Below, in pieces: positions 9,203-16,808 of a stretch of 55,568 nt of DNA. Numbering within the stretch: position 1 is the stretch's first letter; each line of letters opens with the position of its first letter. The notes below the pieces were generated by a model. It worked only from the letters and a program-made list of their open reading frames with translations, made no database searches and was not told where the DNA came from. The position numbers and the translations under genes were made by a program. The stretch lies in assembly GCA_027019085.1 (NCBI GenBank), contig JALUXG010000031.1, positions 1 through 55,568 on the forward strand. The letters run 5' to 3'. Source of the stretch: Rhodanobacteraceae bacterium (GTDB lineage Bacteria > Pseudomonadota > Gammaproteobacteria > Xanthomonadales > Rhodanobacteraceae).

Positions 9203-10069
9203 ATGCAACTGTGGTCGATTGCAGGCAACAGCCAGCGACTGGATGGCGGCGCCATGTTCGGCAATGCGCCGAAGGCGCTTTGGTCGCGCTGGGTGCAGCC
9301 CGATGCGCACAACCGCATTCCACTGGCCTGCCGCTGCCTGCTGATCAAGGATCTGGACGGTGCCACGGTGCTGCTGGAAACCGGGATCGGCGCGTTCTTC
9401 GAACCGGCCCTGCGCGAACGCTACGGCGTGGTCGAGTCGCGTCATGTACTGCTCGATTCCCTGGCTGCCGCCGGCGTGTCGCACGAGGATATCGATGTCG
9501 TGGTGCTCTCGCACCTGCATTTCGATCATGCCGGCGGGCTGCTCGCCGCGTGGCAGGAAGGGCAGCCGCCCCGCCTGCTCTTTCCCAGGGCCAGCTTCCT
9601 GGTCAGCGCCGGACACTGGCAGCGCGCATGTCATCCGCACCCGCGCGACCGGGCCTCGTTCATCCCCGAATTGCCTGGTCTGCTGCGCGACAGCGGGCGT
9701 CTGGAGCTTGTCGATGGCGAATTTTCGCGCCGACTGGGTACATCGGTCCGCTTCCACTATTCGCAAGGGCACACCCCGGGGCTGATGCTGGCCGAGATCG
9801 CGGCCGGCAACGGCCGCGGGCTGGTGTTCTGCGCCGACCTGATTCCCGGACGCGCCTGGGTGCACGTACCGATCACGATGGGCTACGACCGGTTCCCGGA
9901 ATGCCTGATCGACGAGAAACGCGCCTTCCTGGAAGACATGCACAGGCGCGAGGTGCGTTTGTTCTTCACCCACGACGACGGTTGCGCCCTGGCGCGCATC
10001 GACCAGGATTCGCGTGGTCGCTACATGAGCGTGGACCCATGCAGCGAACTGGCGGGAGAGGTATGGTAG
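9203..10069 (+). CDS. Metallo-beta-lactamase-fold hydrolase (lactonase-like)
   Basis: The 288-residue product has the complete di-metal site of the MBL fold: H104-x-H106-x-D108-H109 in [11 protein letters not shown]190 in QGHTPG, D212 in FCADLIPG and H257 in FTHDDG. There is no signal peptide, so it is cytosolic. The overall layout resembles the YtnP/AHL-lactonase-like group of small-molecule hydrolases, but the substrate cannot be assigned from sequence and it is not an antibiotic-resistance lactamase by any visible feature. GAGCGAGG precedes the ATG. It lies 37 nt before the TMEM43-family gene and could be cotranscribed with it. Confidence 0.85.
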   Translation: MQLWSIAGNSQRLDGGAMFGNAPKALWSRWVQPDAHNRIPLACRCLLIKDLDGATVLLETGIGAFFEPALRERYGVVESRHVLLDSLAAAGVSHEDIDVVVLSHLHFDHAGGLLAAWQEGQPPRLLFPRASFLVSAGHWQRACHPHPRDRASFIPELPGLLRDSGRLELVDGEFSRRLGTSVRFHYSQGHTPGLMLAEIAAGNGRGLVFCADLIPGRAWVHVPITMGYDRFPECLIDEKRAFLEDMHRREVRLFFTHDDGCALARIDQDSRGRYMSVDPCSELAGEVW

Positions 10070-10106
10070 ACCCGAGCGCCCGCGCGTGGCGGGCACAGGG
10101 GGTGCG

Positions 10107-11138
10107 ATGAATCGCGAGGTCAGGCCGATATTGACATTGCTCGCGGGCAGCATGCTGGTGCTGTCGGGGCTGGCCATCCTGGCGAAGAACGAAAGCAACG
10201 TGCTGGCCTACCGGACGGCCGCGTTGCGCCACGGCGGCATCGTCGTCAATGCCAGCAAGACCGGGCCCACGCGCGCCAACAACGGCGACATGGTGCTGGT
10301 GTCGGGTGTGCCGCAGGTCATCAAGCCGGCCATCGACCCGGTTTTCGGCATCCGCGTGGATACGCCGGTGCTCTGGCGTACGACCGCGATGTTCCAGTGG
10401 CGGGAAGTTGATTACGCCGGCAGCCTGACGTACGAAATGGACTGGATCGACCATCATGTCGATTCGCAAGCCTTCAAGCGGCGCGCCTATCATCGCAACC
10501 CATCGGTCATGCCCTTCGGCAGCGGACGTTTCGTCGCCGGCGAAGTACACCTGGACGGCTTCGTTCTCAGCCGCAGACTGGTTCAGGCCATTCCCGGGCG
10601 GCATGCCGTGACGCCGGACTTTTCCACCTTGCGGCCGAATCTGGCGGCCTCGTTCCGGCCCTATCGTGGCAGTCTGGTGACCAGCGACAACGTCAGCTCA
10701 CCGCAACTGGGCGACATACGCGTGAGCTGGCAGGGGGTGCCGAAACAGGTGGTGACATTGATTGCCCAGAACCAGGACGGCACGCTCAAGCCCGCCGTCG
10801 ACGTCGAGATCGGGCCGGGATACCAGATGCAGGTGGGGAAGCTGCAGGTTCCCGACCTGCAGCCAGACCTGCCCGGCGTGCCGTACCTGCCCTGGCTGTG
10901 GCGGGTGCTTTCGTTGTTGCTGGCTGTGGCGGGTGCCTATGTGCTGTTGCAGGCGGTGCCGACACGGCGCAACGGCCTGGGCCCCGCAGTCGGGCTGGGC
11001 CTCGTGCTGGTGTGCGGCTTGTCGGGCGTGATGTGGATCTCGGCCCGGTCGGACGTCGCGACCTTGCTGCTGGGCGTGAGTGCATTGGCACTGGGCATCA
11101 CGGCCTGGCAGCTGTACGAACGTCAGGAACCGGACTGA
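10107..11138 (+). CDS. TMEM43-family membrane protein
   Basis: The 343-residue product has an N-terminal transmembrane helix (about 7-26), a large soluble region with the TMEM43/LUMA-like pattern (YRTAALRHGG, YEMDWIDHHVDSQAFK, NPSVMPFGSGRF), and three hydrophobic helices at the C-terminus (about 260-337). The bacterial members are uncharacterised; the eukaryotic one is an inner nuclear membrane protein. The start at 10107 follows GGGGGTG and gives a normal membrane N-terminus. Its 3' end overlaps the convergent Nudix gene by 16 nt. Confidence 0.8.
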   Translation: MNREVRPILTLLAGSMLVLSGLAILAKNESNVLAYRTAALRHGGIVVNASKTGPTRANNGDMVLVSGVPQVIKPAIDPVFGIRVDTPVLWRTTAMFQWREVDYAGSLTYEMDWIDHHVDSQAFKRRAYHRNPSVMPFGSGRFVAGEVHLDGFVLSRRLVQAIPGRHAVTPDFSTLRPNLAASFRPYRGSLVTSDNVSSPQLGDIRVSWQGVPKQVVTLIAQNQDGTLKPAVDVEIGPGYQMQVGKLQVPDLQPDLPGVPYLPWLWRVLSLLLAVAGAYVLLQAVPTRRNGLGPAVGLGLVLVCGLSGVMWISARSDVATLLLGVSALALGITAWQLYERQEPD

Positions 11139-11689
11139 CCTCCAGGCTCCGGGACATGCTCCAGGAACCACAGCCCGGCGAACAGTTTCGGGTCGATGGA
11201 CAAGCCCTCCCGCGCCTTTTCGCGCAGCCATGCACCGGCCTGGTCGAGCGGGATTTCGTGCACCGTGATCTGCTCGCTGGCGTCGCCGCCGCCGGGGCCG
11301 GTGCGGTGCAGGCCAAACGCACGCACGAACACCATCATCTCGGTGCTCATGCCGGCGGAGGAGGGGCCGGCGTGGACGAATTCCACCCGCTCACAGGCAT
11401 ACCCGGTTTCCTCTTCCAGTTCCCGCCGCGCGGCGGTCAGCGCATTCTCGCCATCATGCCCTTCAAGGTCCCCGATCAGCCCGGCAGGCATCTCGATGGT
11501 TCGGCAGCCCATGGGAACGCGGTATTGCTCGACCAGCAGCAAGCGGCGCGCGGAGGTGAGCGCAATGATGATGACCGCGCCGCCTGGCTGGTTGCGTTCG
11601 ACGAATTCCCAGTTTCCGCGACGGCGCAGCGTGAGCCAGTTGCCGCGGTACAGGGTTTGCACTTGCTCAGATGGATCGGGAAGGTTCAT
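11123..11689 (-). CDS. Nudix hydrolase, ADP-ribose pyrophosphatase-like
   Basis: The 188-residue product carries the Nudix core RELEEETGY preceded by EMPAGLIGD and a glutamate at the expected upstream position, but the glycine that opens the box is displaced by a short insertion (GDLEGHDGE). VEQYRVP and the EMPAG signature are typical of ADP-sugar pyrophosphatases, which cleave ADP-ribose to AMP and ribose 5-phosphate. GAGGAAT lies upstream of the ATG, which overlaps the stop of the exonuclease gene (ATGA), so translation is probably coupled. Confidence 0.88.
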   Translation of the reverse strand: MNLPDPSEQVQTLYRGNWLTLRRRGNWEFVERNQPGGAVIIIALTSARRLLLVEQYRVPMGCRTIEMPAGLIGDLEGHDGENALTAARRELEEETGYACERVEFVHAGPSSAGMSTEMMVFVRAFGLHRTGPGGGDASEQITVHEIPLDQAGAWLREKAREGLSIDPKLFAGLWFLEHVPEPGGQSGS

Positions 11690-12603
11690 GCTGCCGATTC
11701 CTCGATTGAAAACAGTCGCTTGCGTGTAAGCGGGCCAAAGCGCAACTGTTCGCACAGGGTTTCCAGCCGCTGCCGGTCGGGCCTGCGCGGCCTGAGGAAC
11801 GCCGCATCCTCGGGTACCGGCGCATCCAGCGCAATGCGGGTAATGCGGGCAAACAGCCGCGCCTGATCGGCATGTTCGCGCAGCCTGCGGGCGCAGGCTG
11901 CCGAGCCCCGCAGGCGCAGGAAGGGGACTTCCTCGACGCGTTCAAGCAGCGCTTCCAGGGTGCCGAAGTGCTGCAACAGGGCGGCGGCGGTCTTGGCGCC
12001 GATGCCGGGTACGCCGGGGATGTTGTCGACGCTGTCGCCGCACAGCGCCAGGTAGTCGGCGACCTGATGCGGATGCACGCCGAGTTTCTCGTGCACGCCC
12101 TCCGGACCCCAGCGGCGGTTGCGGGCGAAATCCCACTGGCTGTCGTGCTCGCCGAGCAGCTGCCCGAAGTCCTTGTCGGCGGAGACGACCACGCTGGCGA
12201 TGCCCTGGCCGCGCAAGGTCCACAGCATCGAACCGATCAGGTCGTCGGCCTCGTAGACGGGATCGTCCAGCGCGATCACGCCGAGGGCCTCGGTGACTTC
12301 GCGGCACAGCCGGAACTGCCGTTCGAGGTCCGGCGGTGGCAATTCACGGTTGGCCTTGTACGGCGGGTACAGCTCGTTGCGGAACGAGGTGGTCAGGGAA
12401 GCATCGAAAGCCACCAGCAGATGGGTCGGCTTCTCGCGTTCGATCAGTTCGCACAGAAAGCGGGTGTAGCCATGCACGGCATGTGCGGGAAGGCCCTGTG
12501 CATCGACGAAATCCTCCGGCATCGAATGCCAGGCGCGAAAGACGTACAGGCTGCCGTCCACCAGGAAGGCGGGGGCGCCGCTGCGGGTGTGCCGGGTGCT
12601 CAC
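11686..12603 (-). CDS. 5'-3' exonuclease (FEN/Xni-like, H3TH fold)
   Basis: The 305-residue product resembles the free-standing form of the DNA polymerase I 5'-nuclease. Acidic metal ligands sit in FLVDGSLYVFRAWH, AFDASLTTSFR, YEADDLIGSML and VSADKDFGQL; the helix-three-turn-helix DNA-binding segment is GDSVDNIPGVPGIGAKTAAAL. Xni/ExoIX-type enzymes act on flap or gapped DNA. The start is GTG at 12603, overlapping the stop of the nitroreductase gene as GTGA; the longer frame to 12819 is antisense-like low-complexity. It is in the middle of a translationally chained group of nucleic-acid and nucleotide genes. Confidence 0.9.
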   Translation of the reverse strand: MSTRHTRSGAPAFLVDGSLYVFRAWHSMPEDFVDAQGLPAHAVHGYTRFLCELIEREKPTHLLVAFDASLTTSFRNELYPPYKANRELPPPDLERQFRLCREVTEALGVIALDDPVYEADDLIGSMLWTLRGQGIASVVVSADKDFGQLLGEHDSQWDFARNRRWGPEGVHEKLGVHPHQVADYLALCGDSVDNIPGVPGIGAKTAAALLQHFGTLEALLERVEEVPFLRLRGSAACARRLREHADQARLFARITRIALDAPVPEDAAFLRPRRPDRQRLETLCEQLRFGPLTRKRLFSIEESAA

Positions 12604-13163
12604 GGCGTCCAGCGGCAGACCCGCGACTGCGGCGCCGGGCGTTCGCGTTCGGGCACGTCCAGTGCGGGGGTGCCGATGTGCACGAATGCGATCACGCGTT
12701 CGTCTTCGTCCAGGCCCAGGATGGCGGCGGCGTCGCGGTCGTAGGCGGCCCAGCCGGTCAGCCATTGCGCAGAGTAACCCAGGGCCTGCGCGCCAAGCAG
12801 CAGGTTGTAGGCCACGCAACCGGCCGACAGCAGTTGCTCCTGCTCGGGAATGCGCCCCTGCTGGACGTGTGCGACCACGGCCACCACCAGGGGCGCGAAG
12901 CTGTAGCGCTGCGCCTCTTTCTCGCGCCGCGCGGGCGGCAGGTCCGGATCCTTGCGTATGGCCAGGTCCAGCAGGCGACGACCAAATTCATGTTTTGCTT
13001 CGCCCTCCAGGGTAATCAGCCGCCAGGGGGCGAGCTTGCCGTGGTCGGGTACACGCAAGGCAGCGGCGAACAGGCGCGCCTGTTCGTCGGCATCCGGCCC
13101 CGGCTCGGTGAGCTGGCGGGCCGGGACCGAACGACGATCAAGCAGCAGATGCAGGGTATCCAT
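12600..13163 (-). CDS. Nitroreductase family protein (YdjA-like)
   Basis: The 187-residue product is an FMN-dependent nitroreductase-fold protein of the short YdjA type. Visible features are LLLDRRSVPA (phosphate/FMN-binding serine-rich start), DHGKLAPWRLI, SAGCVAYNLLLGAQALGY and WLTGWAAYD in the C-terminal half, and the final RERPAP tail. YdjA-type enzymes are cytosolic dimers with poorly known substrates. ATG at 13163 is preferred, although a GTG directly precedes it. It shares a GTGA overlap with the exonuclease gene. Confidence 0.85.
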   Translation of the reverse strand: MDTLHLLLDRRSVPARQLTEPGPDADEQARLFAAALRVPDHGKLAPWRLITLEGEAKHEFGRRLLDLAIRKDPDLPPARREKEAQRYSFAPLVVAVVAHVQQGRIPEQEQLLSAGCVAYNLLLGAQALGYSAQWLTGWAAYDRDAAAILGLDEDERVIAFVHIGTPALDVPERERPAPQSRVCRWTP

Positions 13164-13190
13164 CACAGGCTGGTCTCGTGTTGGTGAATA

Positions 13191-13595
13191 TCAGGGCGTG
13201 CCGGGAAGGCGGAAGCCGTCGGGCATCAGCGCCTGGGCCGTGGTCTCGCGCTGTGTGCCGTCAATGGTGCCGAGCACGATGCGCGCGTCCTCGGCCAGCA
13301 GTTCCAGCATGACCTGGCGGCATGCCCCGCAGGGGCTGACCGGTTCGGGAGTGTCGCCGACCACGGCCAGCCGGACCAGGTCGCGGGGCTGGCAGCCGGC
13401 GGCGATGGCGCTGAACAGGGCCGTGCGTTCGGCGCAGTTGCACAGCCCGTAGGAAGCATTCTCTACATTGCACCCGGCAAATACGCGGCCATCGCGGCTC
13501 AGTACCGCCGCGCCGACGGCAAAATGCGAATACGGGGCATAGGCATGCTCCCGGGCCGCCATGGCGTGCTGCAGGAGGTGTTCGGCGTTGCTCAC
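13191..13595 (-). CDS. cdd: Cytidine deaminase
   Basis: Cdd deaminates cytidine and deoxycytidine to uridine and deoxyuridine in pyrimidine salvage. The 134-residue product is the small homotetrameric type with a zinc site made by Cys54 (CAE motif), Cys89 and Cys92 (PCGACRQV) and the catalytic Glu56. The nucleoside contact CNVENASYG precedes it. The start is taken as GTG at 13595 because YSHFAVGAAV follows at the right distance; an internal ATG is possible. It is divergent from pntAa and 27 nt upstream of the nitroreductase gene. Confidence 0.93.
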   Translation of the reverse strand: MSNAEHLLQHAMAAREHAYAPYSHFAVGAAVLSRDGRVFAGCNVENASYGLCNCAERTALFSAIAAGCQPRDLVRLAVVGDTPEPVSPCGACRQVMLELLAEDARIVLGTIDGTQRETTAQALMPDGFRLPGTP

Positions 13596-13712
13596 GGGGA
13601 TGCACCCCCTTCGGCATGTGTGGTCGTTCAGTGTATCGGCAAAGGCGCGGTGCTGCGTGCAGCGGCATGGCAATCATGTACGATGCCCCAAGCTGTCATT
13701 GAGGAGGCGAGA

Positions 13713-14813
13713 ATGGCGCTGAGCATTGCGGCGCTTCGCGAATCCGCTCCCGGCGAGCGGCGCGTGGCCATGGTTCCGGAAGTGGCGCAGAAATTGTGCG
13801 CCGGGGGTTTCAAGGTACTGCTCGAAAAGGGCGCGGGCGAAGCTGCGGGTTATCCCGATGCGGCCTATGAAGGGGTTGCCTGGCAGGATGCCGACGGCAT
13901 TGCATCCTCGGCGGACCTGCTCTGGTGCGTGCAGATGCCGCCGGCGGATCGACTCGCGCGGATGCGCAAGGGCAGCGTGCTGGTCGGACACCTGGATCCG
14001 CGACGGCATGCCGATGCGCTCGGGCAACTGGCGGCAGGTGGCGTGACGGCCTTCGCCCTGGAGTTGCTGCCGCGTACCACGCGTGCGCAGGCGATGGATA
14101 TCCTCAGTTCGCAGGCTGCGGTGGCCGGTTACCGCGCCATGCTGGTCGCGGCAGTCGAATGCCCAAGGTTCTTTCCCATGCTGACCACGGCAGCGGGCAC
14201 CATCCGGCCGTCGAAGGTGCTGGTCATCGGTGCCGGCGTGGCTGGCCTGCAGGCGATTGCCACGGCCCGCCGCCTGGGTGCGCAGGTCGAGGGCTACGAC
14301 GTGCGCAGCGAGACGCGCGAGCAGGTGCAGTCGCTGGGTGCGAAATTCCTGGACCTTGGCGTCAGCGCCGCCGGTGAAGGCGGCTATGCCCGGGAACTGA
14401 CGGCGGAGGAACGTCAGGCACAGCAGCAGGCGCTGGCTGATCACCTGGCTACGGTGGATGTCGTGGTGACCACGGCTGCGGTGCCGGGCCGTCCGGCGCC
14501 TCGCATCCTCAGCGAGGCCATGGTCGAGGGCATGAAACCCGGAGCACTGATCGTGGACATGGCCGCCGAAGGCGGCGGCAATTGCGTCCTGACCCGACCG
14601 GGCGAGCGGATCGAGCATCAGGGGAAGACGGTCATCGGGCCGCTCAACCTGGCTTCCGGCGCGGCCTTTCATGCCTCGCAGATGTATTCGCGCAACCTGC
14701 AGCAATTCTCCGCGTTGCTTGTCGGGGAGCAGGGACTGGCTCCGGATTTCGACGACGAGCTGGTGGCAGGCACGGCGGTCGTGCGCGACGGGACGGTCGT
14801 GTTCAAGGCCTGA
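13713..14813 (+). CDS. pntAa: NAD(P) transhydrogenase subunit alpha part 1 (NAD(H)-binding domain I)
   Basis: This is the peripheral NAD(H)-binding subunit of proton-translocating transhydrogenase, which makes NADPH from NADH using the proton gradient. The 366-residue product has the Rossmann motif VIGAGVAGLQAIATA, the RSETREQVQSLGAKF segment and the mobile-loop region near TIRPSKV. In this organism the alpha chain is split, with the membrane part encoded separately by pntAb. GAGGAGG lies 7 nt before the ATG. Unusually, pntAb and pntB do not follow directly: a 1.5-kb opposite-strand cassette intervenes. Confidence 0.94.
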   Translation: MALSIAALRESAPGERRVAMVPEVAQKLCAGGFKVLLEKGAGEAAGYPDAAYEGVAWQDADGIASSADLLWCVQMPPADRLARMRKGSVLVGHLDPRRHADALGQLAAGGVTAFALELLPRTTRAQAMDILSSQAAVAGYRAMLVAAVECPRFFPMLTTAAGTIRPSKVLVIGAGVAGLQAIATARRLGAQVEGYDVRSETREQVQSLGAKFLDLGVSAAGEGGYARELTAEERQAQQQALADHLATVDVVVTTAAVPGRPAPRILSEAMVEGMKPGALIVDMAAEGGGNCVLTRPGERIEHQGKTVIGPLNLASGAAFHASQMYSRNLQQFSALLVGEQGLAPDFDDELVAGTAVVRDGTVVFKA

Positions 14814-14828
14814 TCCGCTGGCTGGGTC

Positions 14829-15350
14829 TCAGCGTCGGCCCCGACCCGGAGGATGGTTGCGCAGCCATTGGCGGCGTTGCTCCGGCGTCATGCGGTGCCA
14901 GCGGTTGCGCAGGGCCTCGCGCTGTTGCGGTGGCAGGGACTGGAATCGCTCGTAGGCGCGAAGCAGCGCACGCCGTTCGTGGGGCGGAAGTTGTTCGAAG
15001 CGGCGCATGTTGTTGCGGGCCTCGCGCCGCTCCTGTGGACTCATGTGCTGCCAGAGCCTGATCCGTTCGCGGATGCGCTGGCGGCGTTCCGGAGGCAATG
15101 TCGCCCAGTGGCGTGCGCGCTCGATCATGCGGTGCTGGCGTTGTGCAGGCATGCGGTCCCACTCCTGTCGCATGGGAGCAAGCATGCGCCGGGTTTCGGG
15201 GTCGAGCCTGCTCCACGGGACCGGAGCCTGCTGCTGTTGCCACATGCCGCCACGATCCGGCGCGGCGTGGACGAGTCCGGGCGTTGCCGCCCACCCGGAA
15301 AGGAGCAGCATCAGGCCGGCATGAAACCATGTGCTTCGCGGCATGTTCAT
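14829..15350 (-). CDS. DUF3106-type periplasmic protein
   Basis: The 173-residue product has a signal peptide (about 1-29, cleaved after VHA) followed by a helical, R/Q/E-rich domain with repeated LPPxxRxR and MSPQERREAR units, the hallmark of DUF3106. Such proteins look like periplasmic Spy/CpxP-type helical sensors or chaperones, but no function is established. It is the last gene of a sigma factor / membrane protein / DUF3106 cassette; its ATG overlaps the preceding stop (ATGA). Confidence 0.78.
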   Translation of the reverse strand: MNMPRSTWFHAGLMLLLSGWAATPGLVHAAPDRGGMWQQQQAPVPWSRLDPETRRMLAPMRQEWDRMPAQRQHRMIERARHWATLPPERRQRIRERIRLWQHMSPQERREARNNMRRFEQLPPHERRALLRAYERFQSLPPQQREALRNRWHRMTPEQRRQWLRNHPPGRGRR

Positions 15351-15742
15351 CCTCCCCGGTGGGACGGTGAAGCAGCCGCGGACTGGTCGGCCAGCCAGGC
15401 GTAGAAGTCCAGGTTCTGGTACATCGTCGGATCGGTCTGTTCGGGATCGGGTGGCAGGTATGGGTCAGTGGATGCCACCGAGTGGCTGGCGACCGGCAGC
15501 GTCGCCGCCTGCTGGGCGTTGCGGGCATGGAACGGCCAGATCACCGCCACGGCCAGCACGCAGGCCGCAAGAGCCCCGGTGGGCACCAGCCAGCGCCTCA
15601 GGTCCGGACGTTCGGCTGCCTCAAGGGCGCGCTGTCGGGCTTGCCGCAGTCGGCTGGCGGTCGCGGTGTCGATATCGGCGGATGTGCGCCGGTACAGCGT
15701 GCGCACACGGTCTTCGAATTCGGATTGGATGTCGTGACTCAT
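15347..15742 (-). CDS. Single-pass membrane protein (DUF3619-like, candidate anti-sigma factor)
   Basis: The 131-residue product has a cytosolic helical N-terminus (FEDRVRTLYRRTSADID ... RLRQARQRALE) resembling DUF3619, one transmembrane helix (about 51-70) and a periplasmic tail ending in DFYAWLADQ. It is directly downstream of the sigma factor with an ATGA overlap, the usual place for a membrane anti-sigma factor. The anti-sigma role is inferred from this position; no zinc-containing ASD motif is visible. Confidence 0.7.
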   Translation of the reverse strand: MSHDIQSEFEDRVRTLYRRTSADIDTATASRLRQARQRALEAAERPDLRRWLVPTGALAACVLAVAVIWPFHARNAQQAATLPVASHSVASTDPYLPPDPEQTDPTMYQNLDFYAWLADQSAAASPSHRGG

Positions 15743-16368
15743 TGCCAGTCCTCCATGCGTTCGCGTAGCGAGCCCAGGGCGCGGGAAAGATGGGTTTTCA
15801 CGCTGCCCTCCGAACAGCCCATGGCGGCGGCTGTCTCGGCTACGCTCAGTTGTTCAAGTGTACGCAGCAGGAACGCTTCGCGCTGACGTCGCGGCAGGTT
15901 TCGCACGGCCTGTTCCAGCGCCGCCATGGCCTGCCGGTCGGCCAGCACGTGCTGCGGGCCCGGACCGCTGTCCGCCGGATCCCATGCCGGCATGTCCTCG
16001 CCGTCCTGGTTCAATCCACCGCCCAGCCAGCCGACCACGATCGAGCGGACCTTGCGTCGCCGCCGCAGGTCGGTGATGCGGCGGCGCAGGATGCCCCAGA
16101 ACAGCGGTGTCCATTCGTCCGCAGGCTTGTTGCGGTAGCTGCGCACCAGGCGCAGCATGGCGTCCTGCACCGCATCGTGGGCATCTTCCGGGTCGCCCAG
16201 TGCCAGGCGTGCCATGCGCCACGCACGGCGCTCGATCCGGGCCAGGAACTGCTCCAGGGTGGCCGGCGTCTCGCGTGAGGGCGCCAGACCGGCTGCCATG
16301 GATGCGGTGGCGTTCATTTCCATCGTTGCCCCGATGTCCTCGTCGCCATGTTCGGGTTCCGTGTTCAC
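15739..16368 (-). CDS. ECF-type RNA polymerase sigma factor
   Basis: The 209-residue product has sigma region 2 (DAHDAVQDAMLRLVRSY, with core-binding and -10 recognition, followed by FWGILRRRITDLRRR) and region 4 (LPRRQREAFLLRTLEQLSVAETAAAMGCSEGSVKTHLSRAL) with a -35 recognition helix-turn-helix. It lacks regions 1 and 3, as ECF factors do. The start is uncertain: GTG at 16368 is the longest, with internal ATGs 15 and 17 codons later. It leads a three-gene overlapping cassette inserted between pntAa and pntAb. Confidence 0.88.
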   Translation of the reverse strand: MNTEPEHGDEDIGATMEMNATASMAAGLAPSRETPATLEQFLARIERRAWRMARLALGDPEDAHDAVQDAMLRLVRSYRNKPADEWTPLFWGILRRRITDLRRRRKVRSIVVGWLGGGLNQDGEDMPAWDPADSGPGPQHVLADRQAMAALEQAVRNLPRRQREAFLLRTLEQLSVAETAAAMGCSEGSVKTHLSRALGSLRERMEDWQ

Positions 16369-16496
16369 TTCCGGTATCCATCAACGCATGAGCAGGATCG
16401 GGGTTGACAATGTCCGTCGCGGGGGGCTGGTCCGGCGCGCGGCATACCGTATGATGAAGCGGCAGGCCGTTTCGCATCCATATTCCGGGGGCTCCG

Positions 16497-16808
16497 ATGA
16501 TTGACGGGTTTCTTGCACTGTACATCTTCATGCTGGCCGCTTTCACCGGCTACGAGATCATCGCGCGGGTGCCGGTGATTTTGCATACGCCGCTGATGTC
16601 CGGTTCCAATTTCGTTCACGGCATCGTGCTGGTCGGCGCCATGGTGGCGCTCGGTCATGCCGACGGCACGCTGGATGTGGCGATCGGCTTCATCGCCGTG
16701 ATGCTTGCTGCCGGCAATGCCGTGGGCGGCTATGTCGTCACCGAGCGCATGCTGGAGATGTTCAAGACCAGCAAGCCGGCAGCGAACCGTGGGGAGCAGG
16801 GCGAATGA
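16497..16808 (+). CDS. pntAb: NAD(P) transhydrogenase subunit alpha part 2 (membrane domain)
   Basis: This small membrane subunit contributes helices to the proton channel of transhydrogenase. The 103-residue product has about three transmembrane helices, with the conserved segments FTGYEIIARVPVILHTPLMSG and IVLVGAMVAL and the final GGYVVTERMLEMF. CCGGGGG precedes the ATG. Its stop overlaps the pntB start (ATGA), while its usual upstream partner pntAa is 1.7 kb away. A possible -10 TATGAT at 16450 suggests it may have acquired its own promoter. Confidence 0.94.
   Translation: MIDGFLALYIFMLAAFTGYEIIARVPVILHTPLMSGSNFVHGIVLVGAMVALGHADGTLDVAIGFIAVMLAAGNAVGGYVVTERMLEMFKTSKPAANRGEQGE

Noticed and set aside
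9203-10069. MBL-fold gene as an antibiotic beta-lactamase
   Set aside because: No signal peptide and a lactonase-like layout; the MBL fold covers many unrelated hydrolases.
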